The notes under the pieces were generated by a model. The model worked only from the letters and a program-made list of their open reading frames with translations. It made no database searches and was not told where the DNA came from. Shown one piece after another: positions 38,191 through 47,654 of a DNA stretch of 64,000 nucleotides. Source of the stretch: CAZGZD01 sp964530005 (GTDB taxonomy: Bacteria > Patescibacteriota > Microgenomatia > UBA1406 > GWC2-37-13); assembly GCA_964530005.1 (NCBI GenBank), contig CAZGZD010000002.1, positions 1 to 64,000 of the forward strand, written 5' to 3'. Position numbers and translations under genes: made by a program. Numbering within the stretch: the stretch's first letter is position 1; each line of letters starts with the position of its first letter.

Positions 38191-39314
38191 TACGGATTTG
38201 TGATTCCTTGGGGAATAGGGGTTGGACTCGGTGATGGATTAATTCCCGCGATTACATCGGATATTGCACTGTGCACCAAGCCCCATCTGTCTCTACCCTC
38301 ATCAGGTATCAAAATATAGCCGCTTGCTGGAGAATAATTATTTTTAAGCACATTCTCGTCAGACAAAACATAATTCTTTATTTTGTATTTTGATGAGCTT
38401 TCTTTAAACATTTTTTGCATAAATGAAAGACCCATATCAGTTCGTACATGATTTTTGAGATCATCCATTAGTGGAATTATTTTTGGAATAAATCCGATTG
38501 AGATTACTTTGTCGCGTGCTGCTTCCAAAAAAAGCTGCTGACGACGTGCCCGTCCAAAATCCCCACCATCGGGAACTCCATGACGGGAGCGCACATATTT
38601 AAGCGCTTCTTGTCCATTCATTGTGTTTACTCCAGCTGCGAAGTGAACAGGTTGGTACCGGCATGGAAATGCCACTTCGGGAGACTCTGTTGCTATCTTC
38701 TCAAGCTCTTCAAGCTCATCCTTTTTATGATTACACAGATCATCTTCACGCCCATCTATCGGATACTGCTTATCATCAAATCCTCGTTCGACATTGATGG
38801 TCACGCCGCCTATCGTATCGACTGCCGTCTGAAAACCAGAAAAATCAAGAGCCACATAATAATCAATATCCAGTCCTGTCACCTCATGCACAATAGCCTT
38901 TACAAGATCAGCAGCTCCTTGACTTTCTTTATATTTACTACTGAGATCTGGATAATTATCGGGAAATAGACCCATCTGATAGACTGCATTGATCTTTGAA
39001 TGAAAATCAAAATTTGAATTTGTCGGTACTTTAACCCAAAGATCGCGAGGAATAGATATGAGTTGCACTTTTTTATTCTTAATATCAACATGCGCGATCA
39101 TAACTGTATCGGTAAGATATGACCCTTCATGCCCAGCACCCCCATATCCAAGAAGTAGAATATTGAAAATGTCTTTCTCTTTCTTTGCAAGGGGTGAAGT
39201 ATTTGCACTCGAGGAGCTCGTATGAACGATAGAGTAGAAGTGTGCAAACTTGAATAAAAAAATAATGAAGATTGCTGCCGCAATAGCTCCAAGGATAATA
39301 AACGCCTTCTTCAT
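38190..39314 (-). CDS. LytR-CpsA-Psr (LCP) family protein
   Basis: LCP enzymes transfer lipid-linked glycans to cell-wall peptidoglycan. The 374-aa protein has one N-terminal membrane helix (about 3-25), then the LCP domain: FNILLLGYGGAGHEG, LTDTVMIAHVD, SIPRDLWVKVP, FDDKQYPIDG, and YVRSRHGVPDGGDFGRARRQQLFL, with the pyrophosphate-binding Arg and Asp residues present. A Pro/Thr-rich C-terminal tail ends the protein. A TATAAT lies 3 bases before the start codon on the minus strand. It gives the glycan region a wall-attachment step. Confidence 0.92.
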   Translation of the reverse strand: MKKAFIILGAIAAAIFIIFLFKFAHFYSIVHTSSSSANTSPLAKKEKDIFNILLLGYGGAGHEGSYLTDTVMIAHVDIKNKKVQLISIPRDLWVKVPTNSNFDFHSKINAVYQMGLFPDNYPDLSSKYKESQGAADLVKAIVHEVTGLDIDYYVALDFSGFQTAVDTIGGVTINVERGFDDKQYPIDGREDDLCNHKKDELEELEKIATESPEVAFPCRYQPVHFAAGVNTMNGQEALKYVRSRHGVPDGGDFGRARRQQLFLEAARDKVISIGFIPKIIPLMDDLKNHVRTDMGLSFMQKMFKESSSKYKIKNYVLSDENVLKNNYSPASGYILIPDEGRDRWGLVHSAISDVIAGINPSPSPTPIPQGITNP

Positions 39315-39350
39315 TAAATTATATTTTTAATATGTAAACTACAGAATAAT

Positions 39351-39424
39351 TGGAGCGGGATACGGGAGTCGAACCCGTTTCTTCACCTTGGAAGGGTGAC
39401 GTTAAACCGTTTAACTAATCCCGC
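39351..39424 (-). tRNA. tRNA-Gly (anticodon TCC), CCA end encoded
   Basis: On the minus strand the acceptor stem GCGGGAT (39424-39418) pairs with ATCCCGC. The anticodon loop CTTCCAA gives TCC, reading GGA. The T-loop GGTTCGACTCC is normal. Discriminator U at 39354 is followed by CCA (39353-39351) in the DNA. It stands between the LCP and galE genes, both on the same strand. Confidence 0.93.
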
Positions 39425-39522
39425 ATGTACCACCTTACAACTTAAACCGCTCGCCAAATTTGAGGTAAATTATAGCTGATAATTTTAGCAGTATAGCAGT
39501 AAAAAAATCATCAACTCGCATC

Positions 39523-40533
39523 TTATCTCTCCCAACCATTGGGATGGGTCTTATACCATGTAATCAGAGATTCCACGCTCTGCTCAAGCGTACGCTCAGG
39601 CTTCCAACCGAGCACTGATCCTGCTTTCTCGATTGAAGCAATCATCATAGCATACTCACCGGCACGCGGTTGACCTTTTGTGAGATCAAAAGTAGCGCCT
39701 GTTTTTTGCTTTACCATATCTACAATCTCAAGAACCGAATTACCGTGCCCAGTACCAAGATTTATAATCTCACTACTTCCACCAGAGGAAAGATACTCAA
39801 GTGCTTTTATATGTGCGGTATTAAGATCAACAACATTGATATAGTCGCGAATCGGTGTCTTGTCAGGGGTATCTACCTCAGGACAAGTAAGGGCAAAAGG
39901 CTCAATCCCCAAAGCACCTCGCACTGCATTCTGCATAAGAAGCGTTGATGGCTTTTTGGAATCGCCTATTAGTCCATCATCAGAGGCCCCGCACACATTA
40001 AAATAGCGCAGTATCACATACTGCAGGCCCTTGAGTCGGCCCATCCACTGGATTATCGACTCAGCGATTCGCTTTGACTCACCATATGGATTACTGGGAA
40101 CTATTGGATGCTTCTCGTCAACCGGAACATATTGAGCTTCTCCATACACAGCGCATGTTGATGAAAAGATTATCCGTGGAATATTGTATTTGACTAAATT
40201 CTCAACAAGATTAAGCGTACTTCCTATATTGTTTTTAAAATATTTCTCAGGAGTGCTCATCGACTCGTCGACAAGACACGAAGCGGCATAGTGCAACACA
40301 GCCTCTATGTCAGGATGATTCTCAAACAAGGGAGATAGATCTTTCTGAAGATCCAGCTCGACCGTAGTTAGCCGATCTGGACCGAACTTATCACTAAGGC
40401 TGACCAGCGGCTCATGGTATCCTGTGACAAAATTGTCAACTGCGACCACATTGTAATCTGCCTTGAGAAGCAGATAAGTCGCAACAGATCCGATGAATCC
40501 ACCAGCTCCAGTCACCAGTATTTTTCCCTTCAT
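39523..40533 (-). CDS. galE: UDP-glucose 4-epimerase
   Basis: Interconverts UDP-glucose and UDP-galactose (or the N-acetyl forms). The 336-aa protein has TGAGGFIGSVATYLL (NAD loop), HYAASCLVDESMSTPEKYFKNN, SSTCAVYGEAQ and YGESK (Tyr/Lys), ILRYFNVCGAS, and RDYINVVDLNTAHIKAL. All are GalE signatures. UDP-galactose would supply an acceptor residue for the GT11 fucosyltransferase. Adjacent to the DMT transporter gene, 5 bases away. Confidence 0.93.
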   Translation of the reverse strand: MKGKILVTGAGGFIGSVATYLLLKADYNVVAVDNFVTGYHEPLVSLSDKFGPDRLTTVELDLQKDLSPLFENHPDIEAVLHYAASCLVDESMSTPEKYFKNNIGSTLNLVENLVKYNIPRIIFSSTCAVYGEAQYVPVDEKHPIVPSNPYGESKRIAESIIQWMGRLKGLQYVILRYFNVCGASDDGLIGDSKKPSTLLMQNAVRGALGIEPFALTCPEVDTPDKTPIRDYINVVDLNTAHIKALEYLSSGGSSEIINLGTGHGNSVLEIVDMVKQKTGATFDLTKGQPRAGEYAMMIASIEKAGSVLGWKPERTLEQSVESLITWYKTHPNGWER

Positions 40534-40538
40534 AATTC

Positions 40539-41528
40539 TTATGTTATATGATTAATCTTTTGAAATACAGCAGATATTTGTCGCACGAATTTTGGCTCAT
40601 CAACAATGAGAAGATGGAGAGGATGCCAGTGAATTCGTCGTTCGGCAATATATATGCCTGCAAAAATCAGAAAGCTTCCCACAATAAATGGAAGAGTTGG
40701 TCGCTCTCCCAATAGAATAAACGCGACTATGGCCGTCGCCACTGGGTCAATATAAATAAACAAAGTCGCCTCAGTTCCTCGCAATCTACTCACTCCATAA
40801 AAACATAACAAGTATCCACCAACAAGCGACACCAAACCTCCCCACAATATGCCTATTATGACTGTTGCATTGAGTATTGCTGTGCGCCCCGTATGAAGTT
40901 CATTTACTGAAAATGGAAAGTAAAAAATGGTTGCAATAATCAGTCCAATAAATGTCATAGCGACAACATCTGTTTTTTTTACCACATCAGTCTGCATGAT
41001 GATTCCAATAACAAGGGCCACAGTCCCTAAAATAAAAAGGAGATTTCCGTGCATCTGCCCGGTCGCCATCCGGCCACCGGATAAAATAAATGGAGCTGCG
41101 ATCACAATCAGTACTCCAAAAAAAGAAACTAAGCTACCCATAAGTACTTTTGGCTTCAACTTTGTGTGTAAGAATTTCACTGCCAAAAAAGAGGTGATTA
41201 TAGGAGCAGATGCCGCAATAATACTCAGATTGATACTCGGCGCACGAGTCAACCCCATGTCAAACATAGCGTTTACTAAAAAAATTCCAAAAAAAGAAGA
41301 GAAGATGATTTCTGGATAGAAAAGATTGCGAATACGGTGCACCCGCGGTATCGCAAAAGGAGCGAGTATGATTGAAGCCACTGCAAAGCGCAGAAACATA
41401 AAAGTAAAGGGGGGGATCGATTGTAAGATCAATTTATAAAAAGGAGCAGTAGCACCCCAGATCACATGAGCTGTAACAAGTGCCAGTATTGGATAATTTA
41501 CTCTGTGAAAAAGTCGAAATGTAGTCAT
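40539..41528 (-). CDS. EamA/DMT-superfamily transporter
   Basis: The 329-aa protein has ten hydrophobic segments in two EamA repeats: the first starts LALVTAHVIWGATAPFYKLILQ, the second GILWGGLVSLVGGYLLCFYGVSRLRGTEATLFIYIDPVATAIVAFILLGERP (read in parts). Exports or imports a small metabolite, identity unknown. ATG at 41528 is chosen because it lies just past the upstream gene's stop; a start at 41567 would overlap that gene. A soluble 40-residue C-terminal tail is present. Confidence 0.85.
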   Translation of the reverse strand: MTTFRLFHRVNYPILALVTAHVIWGATAPFYKLILQSIPPFTFMFLRFAVASIILAPFAIPRVHRIRNLFYPEIIFSSFFGIFLVNAMFDMGLTRAPSINLSIIAASAPIITSFLAVKFLHTKLKPKVLMGSLVSFFGVLIVIAAPFILSGGRMATGQMHGNLLFILGTVALVIGIIMQTDVVKKTDVVAMTFIGLIIATIFYFPFSVNELHTGRTAILNATVIIGILWGGLVSLVGGYLLCFYGVSRLRGTEATLFIYIDPVATAIVAFILLGERPTLPFIVGSFLIFAGIYIAERRIHWHPLHLLIVDEPKFVRQISAVFQKINHIT

Positions 41529-41529
41529 A

Positions 41530-42432
41530 TTAGTTGCGTGGATTCTTTTTTTTGTGAATGTATACAATCAGCTCACCCAAAATTCCGGTCATCAGAATCT
41601 GAATTCCAACCAAAATCATAAGAATGGCAAATTGTAGCATCGGGCGTCTATAAAGAAGAATCTGAAAAAACACACGCTCGACCGTCAGATACAAGGCGAT
41701 TAGGAATCCAACTGCAAAAAATAAAAGTCCAGCAATACCAAAAAAGTGAAGTGGTCGCTCAGCAAATTTATACAAAAAATACGCAGTAAAAGTGTCAAAA
41801 AATCCGACAAATATCTTTCCTATCCCAAACTTTGATTTACCATAAGTACGCTCTCTATTGTGAACGGCTATCTCAGAGACAGCGAACCCACTAATATGAG
41901 CCGCCACAGGTAGAAAACGAAAATTGTTGCCATACAGCACAACCTCATCAAGCACCACACGTCGAAGAGCCTTGAATCCACAGTTTATGTCGGTAAATGG
42001 TGAGTGGACAAAAGCCCTCAAAAACCAGTTTGCCAAGCGCGAATAAGTGCGTATTATCAAATTATCTTTCCTTGTAACACGCACACCATTGACCAGATCA
42101 AATCCCGCATCCAATTTTTTAAGAAATTGCGCAATGTCCTGCGGATCATCCTGAAGATCCGCGTCCATAAATATAAGCGTCTGTCCACGAGAGGCCGCTA
42201 TACCACGAGTCAATGCATTGCCCTTACCCAGGCGCGACCTATTCCGAACAAGCTCAACATGCGAATCTTTTTTGGCGATTGAATTGACGACATCGAAGCT
42301 ACCATCTGACGAGCCATCATCAACAAACACAATCTCATATTCCCCGGACTTCTTAAGCTCAGCAGTCAACTCAATATAGAGCTGTGGCAAGCTCTCATTT
42401 TCATTGTAGAATGGAATAATAATACTAAGCAT
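41530..42432 (-). CDS. Polyprenyl-phosphate glycosyltransferase (GtrB/ArnC type)
   Basis: The 300-aa GT2 enzyme has an N-terminal catalytic domain: LSIIIPFYNENESLPQLY, FVDDGSSDGSFDVV, and LIFMDADLQDDPQDI (DADLQ metal site intact). Two C-terminal membrane helices follow (about 220-245 and 262-290), as in GtrB, YkcC and ArnC. It would charge undecaprenyl phosphate with a sugar, providing donors for the GT-C enzymes here. Next to the DUF2079 gene. Confidence 0.92.
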   Translation of the reverse strand: MLSIIIPFYNENESLPQLYIELTAELKKSGEYEIVFVDDGSSDGSFDVVNSIAKKDSHVELVRNRSRLGKGNALTRGIAASRGQTLIFMDADLQDDPQDIAQFLKKLDAGFDLVNGVRVTRKDNLIIRTYSRLANWFLRAFVHSPFTDINCGFKALRRVVLDEVVLYGNNFRFLPVAAHISGFAVSEIAVHNRERTYGKSKFGIGKIFVGFFDTFTAYFLYKFAERPLHFFGIAGLLFFAVGFLIALYLTVERVFFQILLYRRPMLQFAILMILVGIQILMTGILGELIVYIHKKKNPRN

Positions 42433-42442
42433 AGGTTTTATG

Positions 42443-43930
42443 TCAATTCTTTCTTTTATATACTACGATATCGGCTGTATTGTAAATCCTCTCAAATCTT
42501 TTATTTTGAATTAAGTGTTTCATATAATCAGCAGCATGTGGCCGGGCGGGCAGTACCTCAGACTGCGCAACCACTACATATTGGGCCGCTTCATATTTAT
42601 CTATTCCTTTTAGTATATCACCGTCAGTCAAACCCATCTCGGAAAAATAAGAATCAAATAAAAAATTATATTAAATACGTCTATTGGTAAAAAAGGGGGC
42701 GAGCTGAGGAGTAGTCGAGACCACAATCGAATCATCAGCCAGTTGACGCTGCCACTTTCGCACTGATGATAGCTTATCATTTTCGACATCTGCCAATATG
42801 TACTTAGATTTATCACCAAGATATGGAAAAGGGGAGTAAAGACGAATACTTCGGGCAAAGCAAAAAAAAGTAATTACTATAAATCCCGCAACAATCAGCC
42901 AATTTCGATCAAACTTTCCTCGAATATATGAAAACCCGTATATTGCAGCAATCACAATGAAGGGTATGGTGAGTGCATTGTAGTGGAAATTAACTGACCG
43001 CAGATTAGGATTTGCACTGAGAAGATTGATCAGTATTTCAGGTGAGGAAATCGCCACAATATGTGGGGCAAAAAGCACAAAAGGAAAGTAGGGGATAATA
43101 AGCTGAAAAAGATATTCAATGCGCGTGGGATCAAATATATGGGACAGGACACTCAAAGGATTTCGAATAAGGCCAGACAAGACTCCACCTGATGAATCGC
43201 CATACTGCCGAAAGTACCGAAGGTAAAAAGAGTCTGCAGCGCGGCTACCTGGAATAATTACAAACACCGTCACCATAAAAAACACTATCCCAGTGACAGA
43301 TGTGATAATGCCGAATTTTTTCTCTTTTTTAAAAAGATACATGTACAGACCAAAAAAGCTTATGACAAGTCCAACGTGCTCTTTTGTCATAAGGCTCAAT
43401 ATCATAAAAAAATAACTCCATCCAAAGCGCCGTACACTGGCAAAATAATACATATAAAGCAGGAATGTGGTCGCAAATGCGACTCCGTGCACATCAAACA
43501 TATTCTGACGACTAACCGGAAAATAAAGAAGATACGACGCGGCAAACACAAGACCCCACGTACTCGACTTCAACACACGCGCAGCAATGAGAAATACAGC
43601 CACCGCGCCAAGTGCGAGTACTACAGTCTGAAAAATAAGCAATGTCTGGGGCCCGCTATAGATCCAATAAAAAGGAGCGGCAAGCACCAGAATTGGATCA
43701 AAATGTATAGCAAATCGCGATATATTCGCACGAAAGCCTTGGTTGGTCATCTCAAGTATGCGCCCATGCGCGGTATTGTGCACCACCTGATTCATAATAC
43801 CAAGGTCATAATAATACGAGCCAAAAGAATCCATGCGATTAATCGCCATAATAGAGATCAAAACGCAGTATAGGGCTATAAAGCAGGATAAAGCGATTAA
43901 ATGCCAGTGAGCTTTTAGTGACTTAATCAT
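42443..43930 (-). pseudogene. DUF2079 membrane protein interrupted by one in-frame TAA
   Basis: The frame is open from the start at 43930 to a TAA at 42671-42673 (419 aa, about ten hydrophobic segments), and continues in the same frame after the stop to 42443. The text before the stop is VVSTTPQLAPFFTNRRI and after it YNFLFDSYFSEMGLTDGD ... AAQYVVVAQSEVLPARP ... IVVYKRKN, which together read as the normal DUF2079 C-terminal soluble domain. No frameshift is needed; a one-base change of a sense codon such as TAT would restore it. May be a true nonsense mutation, a strain variant or a base-call error. The intact family is polytopic and GT-C-like. Confidence 0.8.
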
Positions 43931-43933
43931 AAT

Positions 43934-44872
43934 CTACTTGTTGCCTGAGTGGAACTTTGCATGTATCTGTTTGAGTTGCGGATTGGTAACGTGAGTGTAT
44001 ATCTGAGTTGTGGAGATATTTTTATGTCCAAGCATCTCCTGTACGGATCTAAGGTCTGCCCCATGCATAAGTAAGTCTGTCGCAAAGCTATGTCGAAGCA
44101 CATGCGGACCTATTCGAAAAAGAATTCCTGCCTTTTTGCGATATTTGTCAATCATTCGTTCGACTGAGCGGGCTGAAAGTCTGAGCTTCTCAACTGTAAG
44201 CTCTTCTTTGGCTTTAGGACCACTATAACGAATAAAAAGGGGAGAGTAGGCATCAGAGCGAACTTCAAAATATCGTCTTATCCAGTCTGTAGCTATACGG
44301 GACAAAAATACAACCCTTGCCTTTCCTCCTTTTCCGACAACTCCGAACTCCGATGTCTCAAGATTGACCTGATCTCGATTGAGCCCCACAAGCTCGCTGA
44401 CCCGAAGCCCTGTTGAAAAAAGCACCTCAAGGATCGTGCGATCCCGAAGCCCTCTTTCGCTTTTTGTATCAATGATCTTAAAAAGACGCGCAAGTTCATC
44501 CTCTGATAAGAATTTGATTGTCCGATCTCTTTGCTTACCAAGCTCAACTACCTCGGGAGGCACTACAGCAACCTTTTGCTTAATCAAGTAGCGAAGAAAC
44601 GATCTCAGTGCTACCAGGAAGTAGTTTTGGGTTTGTCTCTTTAGCGCGCCTTTAACTGGATTTTTATAAGTATGTGAGAGATAGAGGCGGAAAGATCGAA
44701 TGATCTCATCATCTATCTTTTCAACCTCAAAATCCTCGGCGTTTCGGCTTTTCAAAAGCCAGTTCTGGAAAAACAAAAGATAGTATCCATACATCTTTAC
44801 TGTTTTCTCAGATAGATTGCGATCAAGCTCACAATACTCAAGAAATCGAAGCACAGCCTCTTTTAGCCCCAT
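43934..44872 (-). CDS. Xer-type tyrosine recombinase
   Basis: Site-specific recombinase of 312 aa. The N-terminal SAM-like DNA-binding domain (LSEKTVKMYGYYLLFFQNWL) is followed by the catalytic domain with TGLRVSELVGL (Arg I), GKGGKARVV (Lys), HVLRHSFATDLLMHGADLRSVQEMLGH (HxLRH and the final His) and the nucleophile in TQIYTHV (Tyr). All catalytic residues are present. Size and lack of extra domains fit a XerC/D/A-like chromosome-dimer recombinase more than a phage integrase. No dif-like site was recognised beside it. ATG 44872 was chosen; ATGs up to 44911 are in frame. Confidence 0.9.
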   Translation of the reverse strand: MGLKEAVLRFLEYCELDRNLSEKTVKMYGYYLLFFQNWLLKSRNAEDFEVEKIDDEIIRSFRLYLSHTYKNPVKGALKRQTQNYFLVALRSFLRYLIKQKVAVVPPEVVELGKQRDRTIKFLSEDELARLFKIIDTKSERGLRDRTILEVLFSTGLRVSELVGLNRDQVNLETSEFGVVGKGGKARVVFLSRIATDWIRRYFEVRSDAYSPLFIRYSGPKAKEELTVEKLRLSARSVERMIDKYRKKAGILFRIGPHVLRHSFATDLLMHGADLRSVQEMLGHKNISTTQIYTHVTNPQLKQIHAKFHSGNK

Positions 44873-44998
44873 ACAATTCATATTAAACGACATCTGATGC
44901 AAAATCAACATCCATCATCTTATATTTAGACCTATATTTTTATAAATATGCTACACTATCCACGATAAATAGATTGTTATAAAGCCATTCATTGATTT

Positions 44999-46618
44999 AT
45001 GGTTCTCGAAATAACACCAAAATACAGGTACAACTATGAGAAACTCCGAGATCTTGGCCTGCCAACTATATTTGATCAACCCACTCCATCTCACCCTTTT
45101 AGAAATAAGGCAAAAAAAATTTATAGTTACGCCTGGCGAGGCGCAGCTGTTGCATTAACGACAATCTTGAGCATAAACGCATTTGCCCATACTACTTTTG
45201 AATCTGGAGCAACCGAATATGAATCGAGCGCAAGGATAGCTTCTCCTTTTGATATTGATTTTGATCATGGCATATTACCTCGCGTAAGTATAAATCGTAA
45301 TGATCTGGCAGGATACAGTCAGATAGATCTTGGTCCTGCTGGCAACATTAATTTTGACACTTTTGATGCGCCAGCAGTTGTCACAATCAATCCCGTTATT
45401 CAAAGACCAAGTAGTGATGAATTATCATCGTTTGCTCAAAATCCACAAGGAGAAATACATAGGATTTACGCACCTTCAGCGCACGATCTTGAGCAAAATG
45501 CAAATGACCTCAAAGATACTATAGAATATTCTGGACTTGCTGGAGCCACATTTGGCATAATTTCGCTCTTGGCAATTGACGCACTTCGTAAAAAATCAGT
45601 TCGCGAACAGCTTACTAAGAATTTTCTAACTCCTATGTTTGTCGTTGGCCTCCTTGGTATCACAATGGTTCACCAGGTAGAAAGCACATTGGACTCAGGA
45701 CTCCAAAACCCTCAGTTTGAAGGACTTGTGAGTCTATACCCAAATATTCAAGAAAGAGTCAATGATACTATTTCAAATCTTGACGATGTCAGTGCGCAAG
45801 CTGCTGGATCAATGACCGCGGTGCTAAAACTACTTGAGTCGCTTGAAGGAATTGATTATTTAGGCGGAGAAACTACAACCAATGTCTTATATTTCGCCAA
45901 TTCTGAATGCCTACCTGGTGTATTCAGCACACTGCAGGACATTATCGCTCAGGGAGTACATGCTGACGGGATAATCATTGGAGGAAATACGTCTGTTGCA
46001 GGCAGAGACAACCCTGCCGAACGCTTTTGTGTAAACGATATAGAGGGATTTAATCAGGAGGTATTATACACATTAGGATCAGCTGATGGCCCTGCAACAA
46101 GAAGTCTTATTCGTGAGATGAACAATACACACCCACTTGATGGACAGGTTCAGCGGATAGGGGATTTGCGCGGAATTGGTAGCGATTTCCCACAAGTACC
46201 TAGAAGCACGAGTCGTGAAGATAGACTTGCTCAAGACGCAGACGAGTTACTTACAGAGCTCGTGTATGCCAATGGCGGGCATCCTTTTGACATTGTTGTT
46301 GTAGACGATATAGCCAGTGCAGAAAAAATAATCGGCAAAGTTAGTCTTATACTTGTAGCCTCAGGAGAAGCTAGATTTGAGACTAGAGACGGCACACTTA
46401 TAGTCTCATCAGGTGATGGAGGAGGTGGGGGTCTTGAGGCCTTTCTTAATGGTGGTACATCAGCTCAATTTGCTCATGTCCTTCACTTTGATAAAAATAC
46501 TCAACGATTAATAGCTATTACCACAATTGAGTTTCAAGTGCTTGAAGGTGAATTGCGCCTTACTGTGAAAAGTTGTGCTATATCGGAGGATAATGAAGCT
46601 CTCTGTCCTGCTGCATAA
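44999..46618 (+). CDS. Membrane protein with a degenerate metallophosphoesterase domain
   Basis: Unnamed 539-aa protein. Hydrophobic segments at about 46-63, 178-195 and 208-226; the C-terminal half (about 294-530) follows the layout of calcineurin-like phosphoesterases that share this membrane arrangement. The expected D-x-H is FANSE (Asn301, Glu303), GD is GGN330, GNHD is GSAD (361-363), the later His is replaced in VVVDDIA and GHTH is ASGEA (454-458). The closing SSGDGGGGGLEAFLNG and FDKNTQRLIAITTIEFQ strands fit the same family. So the fold seems kept and the metal centre lost. Function unknown; no operon partner. Confidence 0.6.
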   Translation: MVLEITPKYRYNYEKLRDLGLPTIFDQPTPSHPFRNKAKKIYSYAWRGAAVALTTILSINAFAHTTFESGATEYESSARIASPFDIDFDHGILPRVSINRNDLAGYSQIDLGPAGNINFDTFDAPAVVTINPVIQRPSSDELSSFAQNPQGEIHRIYAPSAHDLEQNANDLKDTIEYSGLAGATFGIISLLAIDALRKKSVREQLTKNFLTPMFVVGLLGITMVHQVESTLDSGLQNPQFEGLVSLYPNIQERVNDTISNLDDVSAQAAGSMTAVLKLLESLEGIDYLGGETTTNVLYFANSECLPGVFSTLQDIIAQGVHADGIIIGGNTSVAGRDNPAERFCVNDIEGFNQEVLYTLGSADGPATRSLIREMNNTHPLDGQVQRIGDLRGIGSDFPQVPRSTSREDRLAQDADELLTELVYANGGHPFDIVVVDDIASAEKIIGKVSLILVASGEARFETRDGTLIVSSGDGGGGGLEAFLNGGTSAQFAHVLHFDKNTQRLIAITTIEFQVLEGELRLTVKSCAISEDNEALCPAA

Positions 46619-46622
46619 AATG

Positions 46623-46705
46623 TGCCGGGGAGAGGAGTTGAACCTCCACGCCCTTGCGGGCACAGGATCCTAAATCCTGCGCGTCTGCCATTCCGCCACC
46701 CCGGC
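46623..46705 (-). tRNA. tRNA-Leu (anticodon TAG), CCA not encoded
   Basis: Minus strand acceptor GCCGGGG (46705-46699) pairs with CCCCGGC. The anticodon stem CAGGA/TCCTG encloses TTTAGGA, giving TAG, which reads CUA. A long variable arm (TGCCCGCAAGGGC region) marks it as class II, and the T-loop GGTTCAACTCC is normal. After discriminator A the DNA reads CAT, so CCA must be added. It begins 5 bases after the plus-strand pseudo-phosphoesterase gene ends. Confidence 0.93.
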
Positions 46706-46785
46706 TTTTAAAGATAGTCAATATTATAGCAACTCCGAATGAGTTAGAAGCTTGATAAAGAAAAACAGAGTATAAGAAGTCCGCC

Positions 46786-47616
46786 CTAATTGTGGCCCAA
46801 GGTAAAGCTTACAATATCTGATGGATCACTAACCTGTCCATTATTCCCCACAGCTCGAATGCGGGCTTCAAGATGAAGTGGTGGCGAAGCGCTGGTCGGG
46901 GCAGTGGCGGTAATAGTCGTTGCAGGAGATACGCCATCGACAAATACAGTCCAATTCGCTGATCCTTCCACTTTATATTCTAATTTATAGTCAACAATTG
47001 GCAACCTCTCTGCATTGTCCGGCCTACTCCAGCTGGCAGTTATTTGACCTGTACCGACTGTCACCTGAAGATTTTGAGGAGAGGATGGCTTGTATGCTGG
47101 CACTTGTGGAATTGTATATTGCACGATATTTGAAGGATTACTCAGGACATCGACATCTTTGAACTTTGCCCGAACACGTGCTTCCATGTCCATAGCTGTA
47201 ACCACCTCATCATTTAAATATAAATCAATTGATGTCGTTGTCTGAACCCCATCTTCATATACATGCCAACTATTATCATTCGGTAGTCGATACTCAATAA
47301 TATAATCCTCAACTACTCCACCTGTCGTCGGGGCGCTCCACGTAGCATTGACACGATCACCGCTGACATTAACCTGAAAATCAGAGGGTGTTGAGCTGGG
47401 ATTCGGAGTAGGGGAAGGATTCGGATTCGAAATTGGATATCGCTCACTCGCACGACCATATAGATTAATTCCAGATTGTGACAATAAGTAAGCTGAAGGA
47501 AATACCAATAATGCAAGCACCATAAGGGAGAGCGTGGCTTTTTTACTTACCGATAGTTGGCCCCAGCTTGCGCGAATCTTAAGTAATCTTAATTTAAGGC
47601 CTGAGTGGATATCCAT
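46786..47616 (-). CDS. Membrane-anchored protein with two fibronectin type III domains
   Basis: The 276-aa protein has a basic N-terminus, one hydrophobic helix (about 27-46, ATLSLMVLALLVFPSAYLL), a Pro/Ser/Asn linker (about 62-80, NPNPSPTPNPSSTPS) and two FN3 repeats (about 82-172 and 180-272), each ending in the LEARIRA or MEARVRA strand. Topology suggests the FN3 pair is outside the cell. Likely adhesion or cell-surface display; not more can be said. ATG 47616 is preferred over an upstream in-frame ATG at 47637. Divergent from the ligase gene with 38 bases between. Confidence 0.75.
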   Translation of the reverse strand: MDIHSGLKLRLLKIRASWGQLSVSKKATLSLMVLALLVFPSAYLLSQSGINLYGRASERYPISNPNPSPTPNPSSTPSDFQVNVSGDRVNATWSAPTTGGVVEDYIIEYRLPNDNSWHVYEDGVQTTTSIDLYLNDEVVTAMDMEARVRAKFKDVDVLSNPSNIVQYTIPQVPAYKPSSPQNLQVTVGTGQITASWSRPDNAERLPIVDYKLEYKVEGSANWTVFVDGVSPATTITATAPTSASPPLHLEARIRAVGNNGQVSDPSDIVSFTLGHN

Positions 47617-47624
47617 AATGTATG

Positions 47625-47646
47625 ATATAGATATCAATATAGATAT
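47625..47646. repeat. Direct repeat in a divergent promoter region
   Basis: ATATAGATAT occurs at 47625-47634 and again at 47637-47646, a 12-base period, between the FN3 gene and the O-antigen-ligase-like gene. May be a regulator-binding pair or simply A+T-rich promoter sequence. Confidence 0.4.
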
Positions 47647-47654
47647 ACTTATAT

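Noticed and set aside
42628..42858. A 76-aa minus-strand frame across the interrupted part of the DUF2079 gene
   Set aside because: It is a shadow in another frame; the true gene continues in its own frame on both sides of the TAA.
43934..44872. The tyrosine recombinase as a phage or island integrase responsible for the glycan region
   Set aside because: Its size and domain layout are those of XerC/D; no att repeats or dif-like pair were found at the borders of the region.
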